Notes: generated from the letters alone by a model not told the origin. DNA of 37,206 nucleotides from Clostridiales bacterium (GCA_022782265.1 JALFOM010000045.1:1-37206), one strand, 5' to 3'; numbered from the stretch's first letter, positions 1-8,575 are shown. Translations and numbers: made by a program.

Positions 1-204
1 GCCGGTGCCGATCAGGTAGGCCAGATCCTTGGAGCTCTTCAGCTCGGGGACCTTGGCAATGACCTCGTCCATGGCCGCCACTGCGGAGGCCTCGGAATTG
101 ATCTTGCTGCGGATGGTGGTATCCGCTACCATTTTGCCGTTTTCATCTAAAATAACTGCTTTGGTGTAGGTTGAACCTACGTCGCAACCGCCGAAATATT
201 TCAT
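1..204 (-). CDS. 2-hydroxyacyl-CoA dehydratase activator ATPase (BadF/BadG/HgdC family), C-terminus outside the window
   Basis: Only the first 68 codons are present. The protein begins MKYFGGCDVGSTYTKAVIL, the phosphate-1 loop of the ASKHA fold (DVGSTYTK) that marks the BadF/BadG/BcrA/HgdC family. Members are homodimeric [4Fe-4S] ATPases that push one electron at very low potential into 2-hydroxyacyl-CoA dehydratase (archerase mechanism). The Cys ligands of the cluster lie beyond the visible part. An ATG directly upstream (207) is possible, but the GGGAGG at 211-216 is better spaced for 204. It is the last visible gene of an operon that also holds both dehydratase subunits, so it most likely activates that enzyme. 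The family is clear; the exact substrate is not known. Confidence 0.88.
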   Translation of the reverse strand, partial: MKYFGGCDVGSTYTKAVILDENGKMVADTTIRSKINSEASAVAAMDEVIAKVPELKSSKDLAYLIGTG

Positions 205-231
205 CATTTGCCTCCCAATTTCTCTTTCTTA

Positions 232-456
232 TCAGTAATCGTATTTCGGGTATTTGTCCATGTCATAGGGCATCTGGAGGGTGTCCTTGCGCTCCATATC
301 GTCGTAGTGCTTTTTCAGGAAGGGCTCAACCACGTTGAACAGCAGCTTGCCGTCCAGATCGAAGAAGAACACGATGAACAGCGCCACATTGGCCACCAGG
401 GCCACGCCCAGAAGCTTGAGCAGGAATCTGCCGAATTTGCATTTGCACTTCTTCAT
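232..456 (-). CDS. Small single-pass membrane protein in the dehydratase operon
   Basis: A 74-residue protein not assigned to a family. Residues 1-10 are Lys/Cys-rich (KKCKCKFGR), residues about 12-32 form one strongly hydrophobic helix (LLKLLGVALVANVALFIVFFF), and the remainder is charged and ends in a Tyr/Asp-rich tail (YPKYDY). By the positive-inside rule the short N-terminus would be cytoplasmic and the tail outside. It lies between the large dehydratase subunit (12 nt upstream) and the activator gene (27 nt downstream), and a GGAGG-like site at its start supports translation. The position suggests a link with the dehydratase, perhaps membrane anchoring or contact with an electron donor, but nothing in the sequence proves it. 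Confidence 0.7.
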   Translation of the reverse strand: MKKCKCKFGRFLLKLLGVALVANVALFIVFFFDLDGKLLFNVVEPFLKKHYDDMERKDTLQMPYDMDKYPKYDY

Positions 457-468
457 AATCGTACCTCC

Positions 469-2097
469 TTACCAGCCCATGGAGTCGTCGAAGTCCAGCA
501 GAGACGGATCCAGAGGCTCTTCGTGCATGACGGTGGTCATGTAGTCGTTGATGATGCGGCGGATCTCCATGCGGGAGACCGTGCGGCTGTCGGGCAGGGC
601 GTGGGGCATCCAGAAAGCGTGAATGTTTCTGGCCCTGAACTCATCCTCGAACAGGCCGTGTACGCCCTGCATACCCTTGCACTGGAGCTGGTCGTACATG
701 GCTACCATGTCGCAGTTGAACTTCTCCATGTTCTCCCACAGCTCGAAGATGTGGTGCATACCGCCGACGGCCATGCGGCGCATGGGCGCCCACATGTGAT
801 AGCGGGCCATATCCTCAAGGCAGTTTTCATAGGTATCGGTACGGATGGTCATATCGAACATCAGAGAGTCCATATTGATGACCACGTTCAGGCCCCAGCA
901 GTTATAGGCCCAGGTGCACCAGTGAGAATAGTACAGCGGGGCGCAGGACCAGGCAATGACTCTGTGGCGGGTGTTGGGGAAGGAATTGATCTTTTTCCTC
1001 ACGCACTTTTCCATGATCTTGCGGACCTTCTTGTCGCAGTCGTGCCAGATCTTCCTGTCGCCGTCCTGAGAGTAGTAGATGCGGTAGAGGGCCTGGGCCA
1101 CGCCGTTGATGGGATAGTAACTGGTCTTCGCGGCCACATCCCACTTCTCCCACTCAAACTTCTGCAGCTCGTTCTGCTGTTCCAGCTTTTTCACCAGCTG
1201 GTCCCAGTTGAAGGGTACGCCGGTCTGCTCCTCGATGAAGCGCCAGCACTCCTCGATCTCCCTTGCGCAGTGCTTGAGAACCAGGGGGTCGTCAAACTGC
1301 ATGGGCTGAGGCATGGCAAACAGGGGTTTATCCAAAAACCAGTCCTGAAGGATGGAGGTGGCCACGGAGGCGTCGCAGGCCTCGTTGGAGGTGATGGTGA
1401 AGGGGGCGTAGTCGGGCATGTCGTCCAGCACGAAGAGTCCGGACTCCGCCTGGCACATGGGGCAGGGGTCGCCGGGCAGGCCGATGGACTGCACCGCGTC
1501 GATGTAGTTATGTACGGTGTGGCTGTTCACATGGCAGGTGACGAAGTAGGGGATCATCTCCATGGAAACGTTGTCGAACTGATCGGACCAGGGGTAGAAG
1601 ATGCCGCCCCAGACCGTCTCGTTATGGGCCATGGTGTGGTACCACAGGTCGTTTTTCTTGCCGCCGTGGAGCTTGGTGTCAGCGGCGAACATGCGCTGGA
1701 ACTGACGGATGGTCTCGCAGACCATGCCCCGGTAGTGCCAGGGGGAAGCGCGCAGCGCCTCGCCCCGCAGACCTTCCATGCCGCGGTCGAACCAGTGAAG
1801 CACAGGCAGATAGGTCTGGCCCACCCAGCGGTAGCGCCAGACGCCCTTGGCAAAGTTCACCACGCCGCCGAATTTCTGGACGTCGATGACCATGTGGACA
1901 TAGTTATAGAGCCAGACGTTATAGAAGTAGTACATGGTGTCCTTGACGCCGCGCCACTCTCTGTGCTTATACAGGCCGGTTTTGTCCTCATACAGATCAC
2001 CCAGGCGGCGCTCGCCGTGGGGCTTGCCGTACCAGAAATCTTTTGCCGCTTTTTTGATGTCAAGGTTCTTCAAATCGAGCTTTTTCTTGAATGCCAT
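469..2097 (-). CDS. 2-hydroxyacyl-CoA dehydratase family subunit (long form, 542 aa)
   Basis: One of two tandem subunits of an Fe-S 2-hydroxyacyl-CoA dehydratase (HgdAB/FldBC/HadBC-type), enzymes that remove water from (R)-2-hydroxyacyl-CoA in amino-acid fermentation by a ketyl-radical route. Cys-containing segments likely to carry the [4Fe-4S] cluster include PGDPCPMCQAESG and VIAWSCAPLYYSHW. The C-terminal stretch FWMPHALPDSRTVSRMEIR is typical of the family. The chosen start (MAFKKKLDLKN) has GGAGGG at 2106-2111; an in-frame extension to 2199 would overlap the preceding gene by 100 nt and is low-complexity, so it was rejected. The start overlaps the preceding gene's stop by a few bases, which fits translational coupling. 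An N-terminal extension of more than 100 residues makes it longer than the usual 380-480. Substrate cannot be read from sequence. Confidence 0.87.
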   Translation of the reverse strand: MAFKKKLDLKNLDIKKAAKDFWYGKPHGERRLGDLYEDKTGLYKHREWRGVKDTMYYFYNVWLYNYVHMVIDVQKFGGVVNFAKGVWRYRWVGQTYLPVLHWFDRGMEGLRGEALRASPWHYRGMVCETIRQFQRMFAADTKLHGGKKNDLWYHTMAHNETVWGGIFYPWSDQFDNVSMEMIPYFVTCHVNSHTVHNYIDAVQSIGLPGDPCPMCQAESGLFVLDDMPDYAPFTITSNEACDASVATSILQDWFLDKPLFAMPQPMQFDDPLVLKHCAREIEECWRFIEEQTGVPFNWDQLVKKLEQQNELQKFEWEKWDVAAKTSYYPINGVAQALYRIYYSQDGDRKIWHDCDKKVRKIMEKCVRKKINSFPNTRHRVIAWSCAPLYYSHWCTWAYNCWGLNVVINMDSLMFDMTIRTDTYENCLEDMARYHMWAPMRRMAVGGMHHIFELWENMEKFNCDMVAMYDQLQCKGMQGVHGLFEDEFRARNIHAFWMPHALPDSRTVSRMEIRRIINDYMTTVMHEEPLDPSLLDFDDSMGW

Positions 2098-2098
2098 A

Positions 2099-3286
2099 TC
2101 ACTTGCCCTCCTGGATCTTCTTGATCTCAACACTTTCGACGAAGGCCTGGAACCGGGTGCGGAGCTGGCCGGAGGCGGAATTGATGTATTCCTTTTCAAT
2201 GGAGCAGACGGGGATGCCGAAGTCGCGCTTCATGACCACCGTGTCGATCACTCTCTCGTAGCTCCAGTATTCGCAGAACTTGTTGGAGGCGATGATCAGG
2301 CCGTCGGCCTTATACTCTTTTACCAGCTCGGCCAGACGGCGTTTCCTCTCGCGCATCTCGTCCTGAGGCATGAAGCGGGGGCAGTTGCTGGTGTCCAGAT
2401 AGTGACGCGCAATGGCGTCCAGAGGCTCCTGGCCCTCCTTGACAACGATGGGCTGGCGGCTTTCCACCGCACCGTAGCAGTGGCGGTCGCAGACCACCAG
2501 GGCGCCGCAGCTCTCGATGAGCTTGGTGAAGTCCGGGTCGTCGTTCTCGGAACCGGCCAGAACCACCTTGCAGCGGTAGTTGGGCTTGGGATCCGGCTCC
2601 CGGGTCTTCATCTCTTCGGCCGTCTCTCTCAGCTTGTCGAGAATCAGGTACTTGGGGCAGACCAGGGTGGCCAGCTGGATCACCTGAAACTCATATCCGG
2701 TGATGGTGGGGTTATCCAGCTTTCGGTAGTCGCCGATCTCGTTGATCAGGCGGCAGACCTCGTTGTGCTGCTCAATGGCCTGCATCAGCGCTTTGTCGGA
2801 GACATCGATGCCGAACTTCTCATTCAGCTTGCCCAGCACGTGGTAACGGAGCTGCTCCCGGTAATGCTCGTAGTTGTTCTCCGTTCTCTTGAAGGGTACG
2901 TCGATGAATTCGCAGAAGAAGTTATCGTTCTTGATGATGTCCATCCGCTGCAGGTGCTCCTGGAAGCGGCAGGTGACGGTGCAGGTCTCCGTGGCCATCT
3001 GGGCGTCCAGGAAGTTGAAGCCGCCCTCCAGAGCGCGTTCAAACAGGCTGCGTCCGTAGTGGCAGACACGGGCGGACATGTAGTAGGTCGCAATGTCCGG
3101 CGATGTGCAGCGCGGCGCTCTCAGTCTCACCGAGAAGCAGCCGGGCAGGTCGAGAAGCACTTCAGGCATGAAATAGCAGGTGTAGCCAATGGCGTATTTC
3201 CCCTCGGCCTTCGCCTGCTGGACAAGCGCGTTGTTGGCTTCCTGAAGCAGATCCTCAAAGTAGATCAGGTGTTTGAGATCTTTCAA
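2099..3286 (-). CDS. 2-hydroxyacyl-CoA dehydratase family subunit (short form, 395 aa)
   Basis: Partner subunit of the dehydratase. Family landmarks are GYTCYFMPEVLLDLPGCFSV near the N-terminus, whose Cys is a candidate cluster ligand, ASNKFCEYWSYER, and the C-terminal SASGQLRTRFQAFVESVE, close to the GQxRTRxQAFxE signature of HgdB proteins. The start is read as TTG at 3284-3286 (LKDLKHLIYFED) because GGGGGG at 3293-3298 sits six bases upstream. The in-frame ATG at 3343 adds 19 residues unlike the family and has no good ribosome site. It is the first gene of a four-gene minus-strand operon. Pairing with an activator gene makes the enzyme assignment firm, while the hydroxyacyl-CoA substrate (lactate-, glutarate- or aromatic-derived) remains open. 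Confidence 0.88.
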   Translation of the reverse strand: MKDLKHLIYFEDLLQEANNALVQQAKAEGKYAIGYTCYFMPEVLLDLPGCFSVRLRAPRCTSPDIATYYMSARVCHYGRSLFERALEGGFNFLDAQMATETCTVTCRFQEHLQRMDIIKNDNFFCEFIDVPFKRTENNYEHYREQLRYHVLGKLNEKFGIDVSDKALMQAIEQHNEVCRLINEIGDYRKLDNPTITGYEFQVIQLATLVCPKYLILDKLRETAEEMKTREPDPKPNYRCKVVLAGSENDDPDFTKLIESCGALVVCDRHCYGAVESRQPIVVKEGQEPLDAIARHYLDTSNCPRFMPQDEMRERKRRLAELVKEYKADGLIIASNKFCEYWSYERVIDTVVMKRDFGIPVCSIEKEYINSASGQLRTRFQAFVESVEIKKIQEGK

Positions 3287-3398
3287 AAATAACCCCCCTA
3301 TATTGATTTGTATTCCCTGTTTATGGCAGATCTTCCTCGCCATCTTTCTGAGAATATTTTATCAAAGGGGGGTGGTAATGTCAATTCGGTTTTATCCA

Positions 3399-3428
3399 GT
3401 TATTCCCAAATAGCCGGAAAATCGTCAA
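3399..3428 (-). promoter_or_regulatory. Possible promoter of the dehydratase operon
   Basis: On the minus strand TTGACG (3423-3428) is followed after 18 bases by AATAAC (3399-3404), a 4/6 match to TATAAT. It lies in the AT-rich gap between the alanyl-tRNA editing gene and the dehydratase genes and would give a leader of about 105 bases. The -10 box is weak, so confidence is low. Confidence 0.3.
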
Positions 3429-3458
3429 TAATTTGTTATACAATTTTCGCTTTTTTGT

Positions 3459-4616
3459 CTAAACAACTGGGGTTTTCATTATTTTTTGTATATTTTCAGC
3501 AGAAGTTGAGGCCCGGCCCCGGATCATCTCCGCCGTGCCTCCGCCCTTGCCGTTGATGGCGTCGTTGATCTCTCTGCTGTGGGATCGAAGGTCGATATTT
3601 TTGCTGCCGATGATGTACATGTAGCCGGTCTCATCGCTGCCGGAGAAGGCGCCGGCCATGCCGCCGCACTTTTCCATCAGCAGGTTTACAAGCTCCCGCA
3701 GGGCCACCTCGTCCAGCACCTTATCAAAGACGCAGATGTTCCCCTCCGTATAGCCAAAGCGCTCCGCTTTCAACCGGGCAAGGGCCATGCTCAGCTCCGC
3801 TACCCGCTCCTTGAGCCTTGCCTGCTCTGCCAGCACCCGCTCCACGGCGGCGGCGGACTTGGCCCGTTTGGCGCTGAGGAGACCGGATACGGCGGTGACG
3901 TTTTCCTGCATGAGACGGCATTCTCTCAGCGCGTCCATGCCGCAGACCAGCTCAATTCTCACGCCGCCCCGATGCCGCTCGGCGGAGAGCAGCTTGATCA
4001 GGCCGATCTCCCCGGTGCGCTTCACATGGGGCGCGCAGCAGGCGCAGCGGTCTGTCCCCGGGATCTCCACAATGCGCACATCCCGGGTCAGCTCCAGCTT
4101 GCTGCGGTATTCCATTTGAGAAAGCGCCTCCGGGCCGGGAAAGCAGGTTTTTACTGGCAGGTCGTCCCGCACGGCCTGGTTGGCCAGAGTCTCGATCTCC
4201 GTCAGCTGCTCCCAGCTCAGCTCGCCGCTGAAGTCGATGGTCATGCACTCCGCGCCCATGTGAAAGCCCACATTGTCAAAGCCGTAGAGCTTATGGGTGA
4301 TTCCGGAGACGATATGCTCCCCGGAGTGGTTCTGCATACGGCAGAGCCTCTGCTCCCAGTCCAGGGCGCAGGCATATTCCTCACCCGGCGTTAAAGCCTG
4401 ATCGGTATAATGGAAGATTTCACCGTTTTGCTCCTGCACGTCCCTGACTGCGGCAGGGCCGATAATGCCGGTGTCCGCCGGCTGCCCGCCTCCCTCGGGG
4501 AAGAAAGCGGTCTTGTCCAAAACAACGGCAAAGCCCTTTTTGGCCTTCTCACAGGAGAGGACCCGGGCGGAAAATTCATGGATGTGGCTGTCGGTATAAT
4601 AAAGCTTTTCGGTCAT
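3459..4616 (-). CDS. Alanyl-tRNA editing protein, AlaX long form
   Basis: A free-standing relative of the AlaRS editing domain that hydrolyses mischarged Ser-tRNA(Ala) or Gly-tRNA(Ala) in the cytoplasm. The zinc-binding motifs are intact: HSGEH at residues 97-101 (HxxxH) and CCAPH at 193-197 (CxxxH). The GGGQP loop is at 42-46. A coiled-coil linker (about 240-290) leads to a DHHA1-like glycine-rich C-terminus (NGKGGGTAEMIRG), which makes it the long AlaX-L type of 385 residues. GGAG lies at the expected distance before the ATG. It is separated from the ABC-F gene upstream by a terminator and looks like a single-gene unit. Confidence 0.93.
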   Translation of the reverse strand: MTEKLYYTDSHIHEFSARVLSCEKAKKGFAVVLDKTAFFPEGGGQPADTGIIGPAAVRDVQEQNGEIFHYTDQALTPGEEYACALDWEQRLCRMQNHSGEHIVSGITHKLYGFDNVGFHMGAECMTIDFSGELSWEQLTEIETLANQAVRDDLPVKTCFPGPEALSQMEYRSKLELTRDVRIVEIPGTDRCACCAPHVKRTGEIGLIKLLSAERHRGGVRIELVCGMDALRECRLMQENVTAVSGLLSAKRAKSAAAVERVLAEQARLKERVAELSMALARLKAERFGYTEGNICVFDKVLDEVALRELVNLLMEKCGGMAGAFSGSDETGYMYIIGSKNIDLRSHSREINDAINGKGGGTAEMIRGRASTSAENIQKIMKTPVV

Positions 4617-4670
4617 CAGTATCGCTCCTTCTTTCGTGTTTCAAGCATACCACGCTTTGCCCTAAAGCGC

Positions 4671-4707
4671 AAGAAAACAAGGGACATCCCATATGGACGC
4701 CCCTTGT
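4671..4707 (-). terminator. Intrinsic terminator of the ABC-F gene
   Basis: On the minus strand a 13-bp stem (two G-U pairs) starting ACAAGGGGCGTCC with an ATATG loop is followed by TTTTCTT. It begins 15 bases after the ABC-F stop codon. Confidence 0.85.
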
Positions 4708-4721
4708 GTAAAATATTCGGT

Positions 4722-6326
4722 TCAGCGCTGCTGCTGTTCAAGGCCGCTGATGTTCATGTACTCGTCGTAGCTGCACATGCGGTCGATGACGCCGGTGTCG
4801 GTGATCTCGATGATGCGGTTGGCCACCGTCTGGGTCAGCTGGTGGTCGTGGCAGGAGAAGATGATGTTGTGCTTGAAGGCCTCCATGCCGTTATTCAGCG
4901 CGGCGATGCTCTCCAGATCCAGGTGGTTGGTGGGCTGGTCGAACACCAGGAAGTTTGCGCCGGAGAGCATCATTTTGCTCAGCATGCAGCGCACCTTCTC
5001 TCCGCCGGACAGAACCTTTACCGGCTTGTACACATCATCCCCGGAGAAGAGCATACGCCCCAGGAAGGTGCGCAGATAGCTCTCCCGCTTATCCTCGGAA
5101 AACTGGCGCATCCAGTCGATCAGGTCCAGGTCACAGTTGTCAAAATAGGGGTTGAGATCCTTGGGGAAATAGGCCGTGGTGATGGAAGCGCCCCATTTGA
5201 CGCTGCCGGAATCCGGCTCCTCCTCGCCCATGAGGATCTTGTAGAGCATGGTGACGGCAAGCTCGTTTTTGCCCACAATGGCGATCTTGTCCTCCCTGCC
5301 CACGGTGAAGTTCACCCTGTCCAGCAGCTTTACGCCGTCCACGGTCTTGCTGATATCGGTGACGAAAAGCCGGTCCTTGCCCGGTTCCCGGTCTGCCTTG
5401 AAGCCCACCCAGGGGTAGCGGCGGCTGGAGGCGGGCAGCTCCTCCACGGTGATCTTGTCCAGCAGCCTGCGGCGGGAAGTGGCCTGACGGGACTTGGACT
5501 TGTTGGCGGAAAAGCGGGCGATGAAGGTCTGCAGCTCCTGAATCTTCTGCTCGGCCTTCTTGTTCTGGTCCCGGACCAGCTTCTGGATCAGCTGGCTGGA
5601 CTCGTACCAGAAATCGTAGTTGCCCACATACATCTTGATCTTGCCGTAGTCAATATCCACAATGTGGGTGCAGACGTTGTTGAGAAAATACCGGTCATGG
5701 CTGACCACAAGGACGGTGCCCTCGTAGTCCATCAGGAAATCCTCCAGCCAGACCACGCTGGCCAGATCCAGGTTGTTGGTGGGCTCGTCCAGCAAGATCA
5801 CGTCGGGGTGGCCGAACAGCGCCTGGGCCAGCAGCACCTTCACCTTGAGCCGGGGGTCGATCTCCGACATCAGGCTCTGGTGCAGGCTCACGTCCACACC
5901 CAGACCCTGGAGGATGCGGCCAGCGTCGGACTCGGCCTCCCAGCCGCCCAGCTCCGCAAATTCCTCCTCCAGCTCCGCGGCCCGGATGCCGTCCTCATCG
6001 GTGAAGTCCGGCTTGTCATAGATGGCGTCCTTCTCCTTGCCGCAGTCGTAGAGCCGCTGGTTGCCCATGATGACCGTGTCCATAACGGAAAAGGCGTCGT
6101 ACATGTTCTGGTTCTGCTTCAGAACGGACATGCGCCGCTTGGGGTCCAGCACCACACTGCCGGAGGTGGGCTCCAGCTCGCCGGAGAGGATCTTGATAAA
6201 GGTGGATTTCCCGGCGCCGTTGGCGCCGATGATGCCGTAGCAGTTGCCGGCGGTGAATTGCAGGTCCACCCGGCTGAACAGCACGGAGGAGCCGAACTGC
6301 ATGGAAAGGTCGTTTACTGTAAGCAT
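4722..6326 (-). CDS. ABC-F family ATPase, YkpA/YbiT-like
   Basis: Two ABC cassettes in one chain with no membrane segments, the layout of ABC-F proteins that act on ribosomes (translation factors or target protection). Cassette 1 has Walker A GANGAGKST (residues about 34-42), a degenerate signature (SEIDPRLKVKVLLAQALF), Walker B LLDEPTNNLD and the H-loop VVSHDR. A charged linker follows (KKAEQKIQELQTFIARF). Cassette 2 has the signature LSGGEKVRCML, but its Walker A reads GKNELAVT, lacking the usual GK pair, and its Walker B is LVFDQPTNHLD with Gln for the catalytic Glu. At 534 residues it fits the YkpA/YbiT group. GGGAG precedes the ATG. Not assigned to antibiotic resistance from sequence. 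Confidence 0.9.
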   Translation of the reverse strand: MLTVNDLSMQFGSSVLFSRVDLQFTAGNCYGIIGANGAGKSTFIKILSGELEPTSGSVVLDPKRRMSVLKQNQNMYDAFSVMDTVIMGNQRLYDCGKEKDAIYDKPDFTDEDGIRAAELEEEFAELGGWEAESDAGRILQGLGVDVSLHQSLMSEIDPRLKVKVLLAQALFGHPDVILLDEPTNNLDLASVVWLEDFLMDYEGTVLVVSHDRYFLNNVCTHIVDIDYGKIKMYVGNYDFWYESSQLIQKLVRDQNKKAEQKIQELQTFIARFSANKSKSRQATSRRRLLDKITVEELPASSRRYPWVGFKADREPGKDRLFVTDISKTVDGVKLLDRVNFTVGREDKIAIVGKNELAVTMLYKILMGEEEPDSGSVKWGASITTAYFPKDLNPYFDNCDLDLIDWMRQFSEDKRESYLRTFLGRMLFSGDDVYKPVKVLSGGEKVRCMLSKMMLSGANFLVFDQPTNHLDLESIAALNNGMEAFKHNIIFSCHDHQLTQTVANRIIEITDTGVIDRMCSYDEYMNISGLEQQQR

Positions 6327-6350
6327 AGATGATCTCCCGAAAATGATGAA

Positions 6351-7517
6351 TTAAATGTAGGAATGGTCGATGTTGACCACTGCGTAGCGGTCAGGCCAGG
6401 TCTGGTGGATGTGCTGGCGGATGGAGGCGGCCAGCTCTTCGTCACTTTTTTTATAGTCGGCGGGAACTACCGCGTCGAAGATCAGGTTGGTATGTGTGGG
6501 GCCGGGAACCATGCGAAAATCGTGGATGCTGATCACATCGTCCAGCTCCTTCAGCTTTTCCGCCACGGCGGCGCGCATCTGGCTGACCTCGGTATTGTCG
6601 GCCTCGATGGGGTCCATATGTATGGTGGCGATGCAGCCCAGCTGCTCTTTCAGCTCGGTCTCCGCCGTGTCGATGGCGTCGTGCAGGGCGAAAATGTTGC
6701 CGTCGCCGCTGACCTCGGCATGGAGGGAGACCATCACCCGGCCGGGGCCGTAGTCATGGACCGCCAGGTCGTGGATGCCCACCACCTCAGGGTGGGCGGT
6801 GACGATATCCGCCACCTGCTGCACAAACTCCGGGGCGGGAGCCTGGCCCAGCAGGGGAGACACGGTGTCCTTGGCAGCGTTGAAGCCGGCGTAGATGATG
6901 AACACGGCCACCAGCAGACCGGCATAGCCGTCGATGTTCACATGGAAGAAATAGGAGATGCCCATGGAGAGCAGAACCACCGTGGTGGCTATGGAGTCGG
7001 AGAGGGAGTCGGTGGCGGTGGCCTGCATGGCGGCGGAATTAATCTTCTTGCCCACAGAGCGGTTATACAGGCACATATAGAACTTCACCAGAATGCTGCA
7101 CACCAGTATGACGGCAGGGAGCAGACCGCTGCTTATGGGCTCCGGGTGGAGGATCTTTTCAAAGGAGCTTTTGACCAGCTCGAAGCCCATCAGGATGATA
7201 ACGCCCGACAGCACAAGCCCGGCCAGATACTCGGCCCGGCCGTGGCCGAAGGGGTGGTCCGGATCGGGCTTTTTCCCGGCAATGGCAAAGCCCAGCAGGG
7301 TGATGATAGAGGAACCCGCGTCAGACAGGTTGTTGAAGGCGTCCGCCGTGATGGCCACGGAGCCGGAGATGAGCCCGGCAAAATATTTGCCCGCGAAAAG
7401 CAGCAGGTTCAGGAAGATCCCGTACAGGCTGCACATGGTCCCGTAGGCCCGGCGGACGGCGGCGTTGGTCACATTTTCGTGGTCTTTGATGAAGAGTTTT
7501 GTCAGCAGCTTGATCAT
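6351..7517 (-). CDS. Cation diffusion facilitator (CDF) family metal transporter
   Basis: An inner-membrane divalent metal/proton antiporter of the CDF family (Zn, Fe, Mn or Co; metal not determined). Six hydrophobic segments lie in the first 220 residues. The metal site motifs are ADAFNNLSDAGSS in TM2 (about 58-70) and ATATDSLSDSIAT in TM5, with the family marker HPFGHGRAEYLAG between TM2 and TM3. The C-terminal half is an extended cytoplasmic domain of nearly 170 residues, longer than the single ferredoxin-like dimerisation domain of YiiP and possibly duplicated (IHDLAVHDYGPGRVMVSLHA and IHDFRMVPGPTHTNLIFDA look like two copies). Its ATG overlaps the stop of the pseudouridine synthase gene (ATGA), so the two are co-transcribed. 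Confidence 0.93.
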   Translation of the reverse strand: MIKLLTKLFIKDHENVTNAAVRRAYGTMCSLYGIFLNLLLFAGKYFAGLISGSVAITADAFNNLSDAGSSIITLLGFAIAGKKPDPDHPFGHGRAEYLAGLVLSGVIILMGFELVKSSFEKILHPEPISSGLLPAVILVCSILVKFYMCLYNRSVGKKINSAAMQATATDSLSDSIATTVVLLSMGISYFFHVNIDGYAGLLVAVFIIYAGFNAAKDTVSPLLGQAPAPEFVQQVADIVTAHPEVVGIHDLAVHDYGPGRVMVSLHAEVSGDGNIFALHDAIDTAETELKEQLGCIATIHMDPIEADNTEVSQMRAAVAEKLKELDDVISIHDFRMVPGPTHTNLIFDAVVPADYKKSDEELAASIRQHIHQTWPDRYAVVNIDHSYI

Positions 7518-8491
7518 AGCAAATCCAGACTTTCTATATCAAAATATTTTTCCGCGAAGTCCACACGCTTCACGGTAAATTCCCTGCCCCGCAGATATTC
7601 CAGAATCCCTGCGTCGGTAGGAAAGGAAAAACAGAGCTTATAGGAGTACAGGGCCTGCCCCTTCTCGCCGAAATCCCGGTTGAAACGCTCCCGGCCGTAT
7701 TTCCCGTCTCCCAGGAGGGGCCAGCCCGCATGGGCCATCTGTACCCTGATCTGGTGTGTGCGGCCGGTGAGCAGGCGGCATTCCACTAAGGACAGGGGGC
7801 CTTTGCTGCACAGTACACGATATTCGGTGACGGCGGTCTTTGTGCCTGGCTCCGGGCGCTTTTTTACATAGACCTGGTTTTTGCCCGCGTCCTTGAACAG
7901 ATAATTCTCCAGCCGGCCGGAGGGCGGCTTGGGACGGCCCTGTACGGCGCAGAGGTAATATTTCTCAATCTCCCGGTCCCGAATCTTGTCGTTGAGGATG
8001 CGCAGAGCCTCCGCGTTCTTCGCGGCAATGACAATGCCGCCGGTGTTCCGGTCAATGCGGTTGCACAGGGCGGGGGCAAAGGAATTTTCCTCTTTGGGGC
8101 GCCATTCACCCTTCTGGGCCATGTAGGCCTGGATATTGGCGATCAGGGTGTTGTAGTCCCAGACTCCGGCGCTGTGGCACAGCACGCCGGGCTTTTTGTC
8201 CGCAAGGAGAATGTTTTCGTCCTCATAGACGATGTCCAGTCGGGGCGTACCCACCTTCAGGTAGGAATTTTCTTCCCGGGGCTTTTCAAAGAACTCATCG
8301 TTGATGTATAATTGTAAGGTATCGCCCACGTTCAGGCGGGTGTCCCTTTTCGCGCCCTTGCCGTTGAGCTTGATGCGCTTGAGGCGGATATATTTCTGCA
8401 AAAGAGACTCCGGCAGCAGCGGCACGGCTTTGCCCACAAAGCGGTCCAGCCTCTGCCCGGCGTCGTTTTGCCTGACGGTCAGTTCCTTCAT
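7514..8491 (-). CDS. RluA-family pseudouridine synthase
   Basis: Converts specific uridines in rRNA or tRNA to pseudouridine. An N-terminal S4-like RNA-binding domain (residues about 1-65, with IRLKRIKLNGKGAKRDTRLN) precedes the catalytic domain. The catalytic Asp is D147 in CNRIDRNTGG, the RluA motif II (HRLDxxTSG) with His replaced by Asn and Ser by Gly. Motif III is LLTGRTHQIRVQMAHAGWPL. The length of 325 residues suits RluC/RluD-type enzymes; the target uridine is not predictable. A consensus-like promoter lies 60 bases upstream (8547-8575). No strong Shine-Dalgarno site was found before the ATG. Confidence 0.92.
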   Translation of the reverse strand: MKELTVRQNDAGQRLDRFVGKAVPLLPESLLQKYIRLKRIKLNGKGAKRDTRLNVGDTLQLYINDEFFEKPREENSYLKVGTPRLDIVYEDENILLADKKPGVLCHSAGVWDYNTLIANIQAYMAQKGEWRPKEENSFAPALCNRIDRNTGGIVIAAKNAEALRILNDKIRDREIEKYYLCAVQGRPKPPSGRLENYLFKDAGKNQVYVKKRPEPGTKTAVTEYRVLCSKGPLSLVECRLLTGRTHQIRVQMAHAGWPLLGDGKYGRERFNRDFGEKGQALYSYKLCFSFPTDAGILEYLRGREFTVKRVDFAEKYFDIESLDLL

Positions 8492-8546
8492 GGCTTGACA
8501 GGAGACCTTTCATAAAAAAATTGGATCATATTCTTTGCTTTTTTGG

Positions 8547-8575
8547 ATTATACTATATAAAATTTCTGTTGACAA
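8547..8575 (-). promoter_or_regulatory. Sigma-A promoter for the pseudouridine synthase/CDF operon
   Basis: On the minus strand TTGTCA (8570-8575) and TATAAT (8547-8552) are spaced by exactly 17 bases. The -35 box physically overlaps that of the divergent yceD promoter. Confidence 0.8.

Noticed and set aside
208-2124. A 638-codon open frame on the plus strand
   Set aside because: It is antisense to the dehydratase genes, rich in His, Val and Leu as expected for the complement of a GC-rich gene, and lacks motifs and a sensible start. The same holds for long plus-strand frames at 4410-6332, 6363-7643 and 15588-17525.
469-2199. Longer form of the large dehydratase subunit starting at 2199
   Set aside because: The extra 34 residues are Ser/Arg/Pro-rich, overlap the preceding gene and are not like the family. 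The start at 2097 has a good ribosome site.
1934-3292. A 452-codon plus-strand frame across the two dehydratase genes
   Set aside because: The opposite strand carries two recognisable enzyme subunits with ribosome sites over the same bases; this frame is a shadow.
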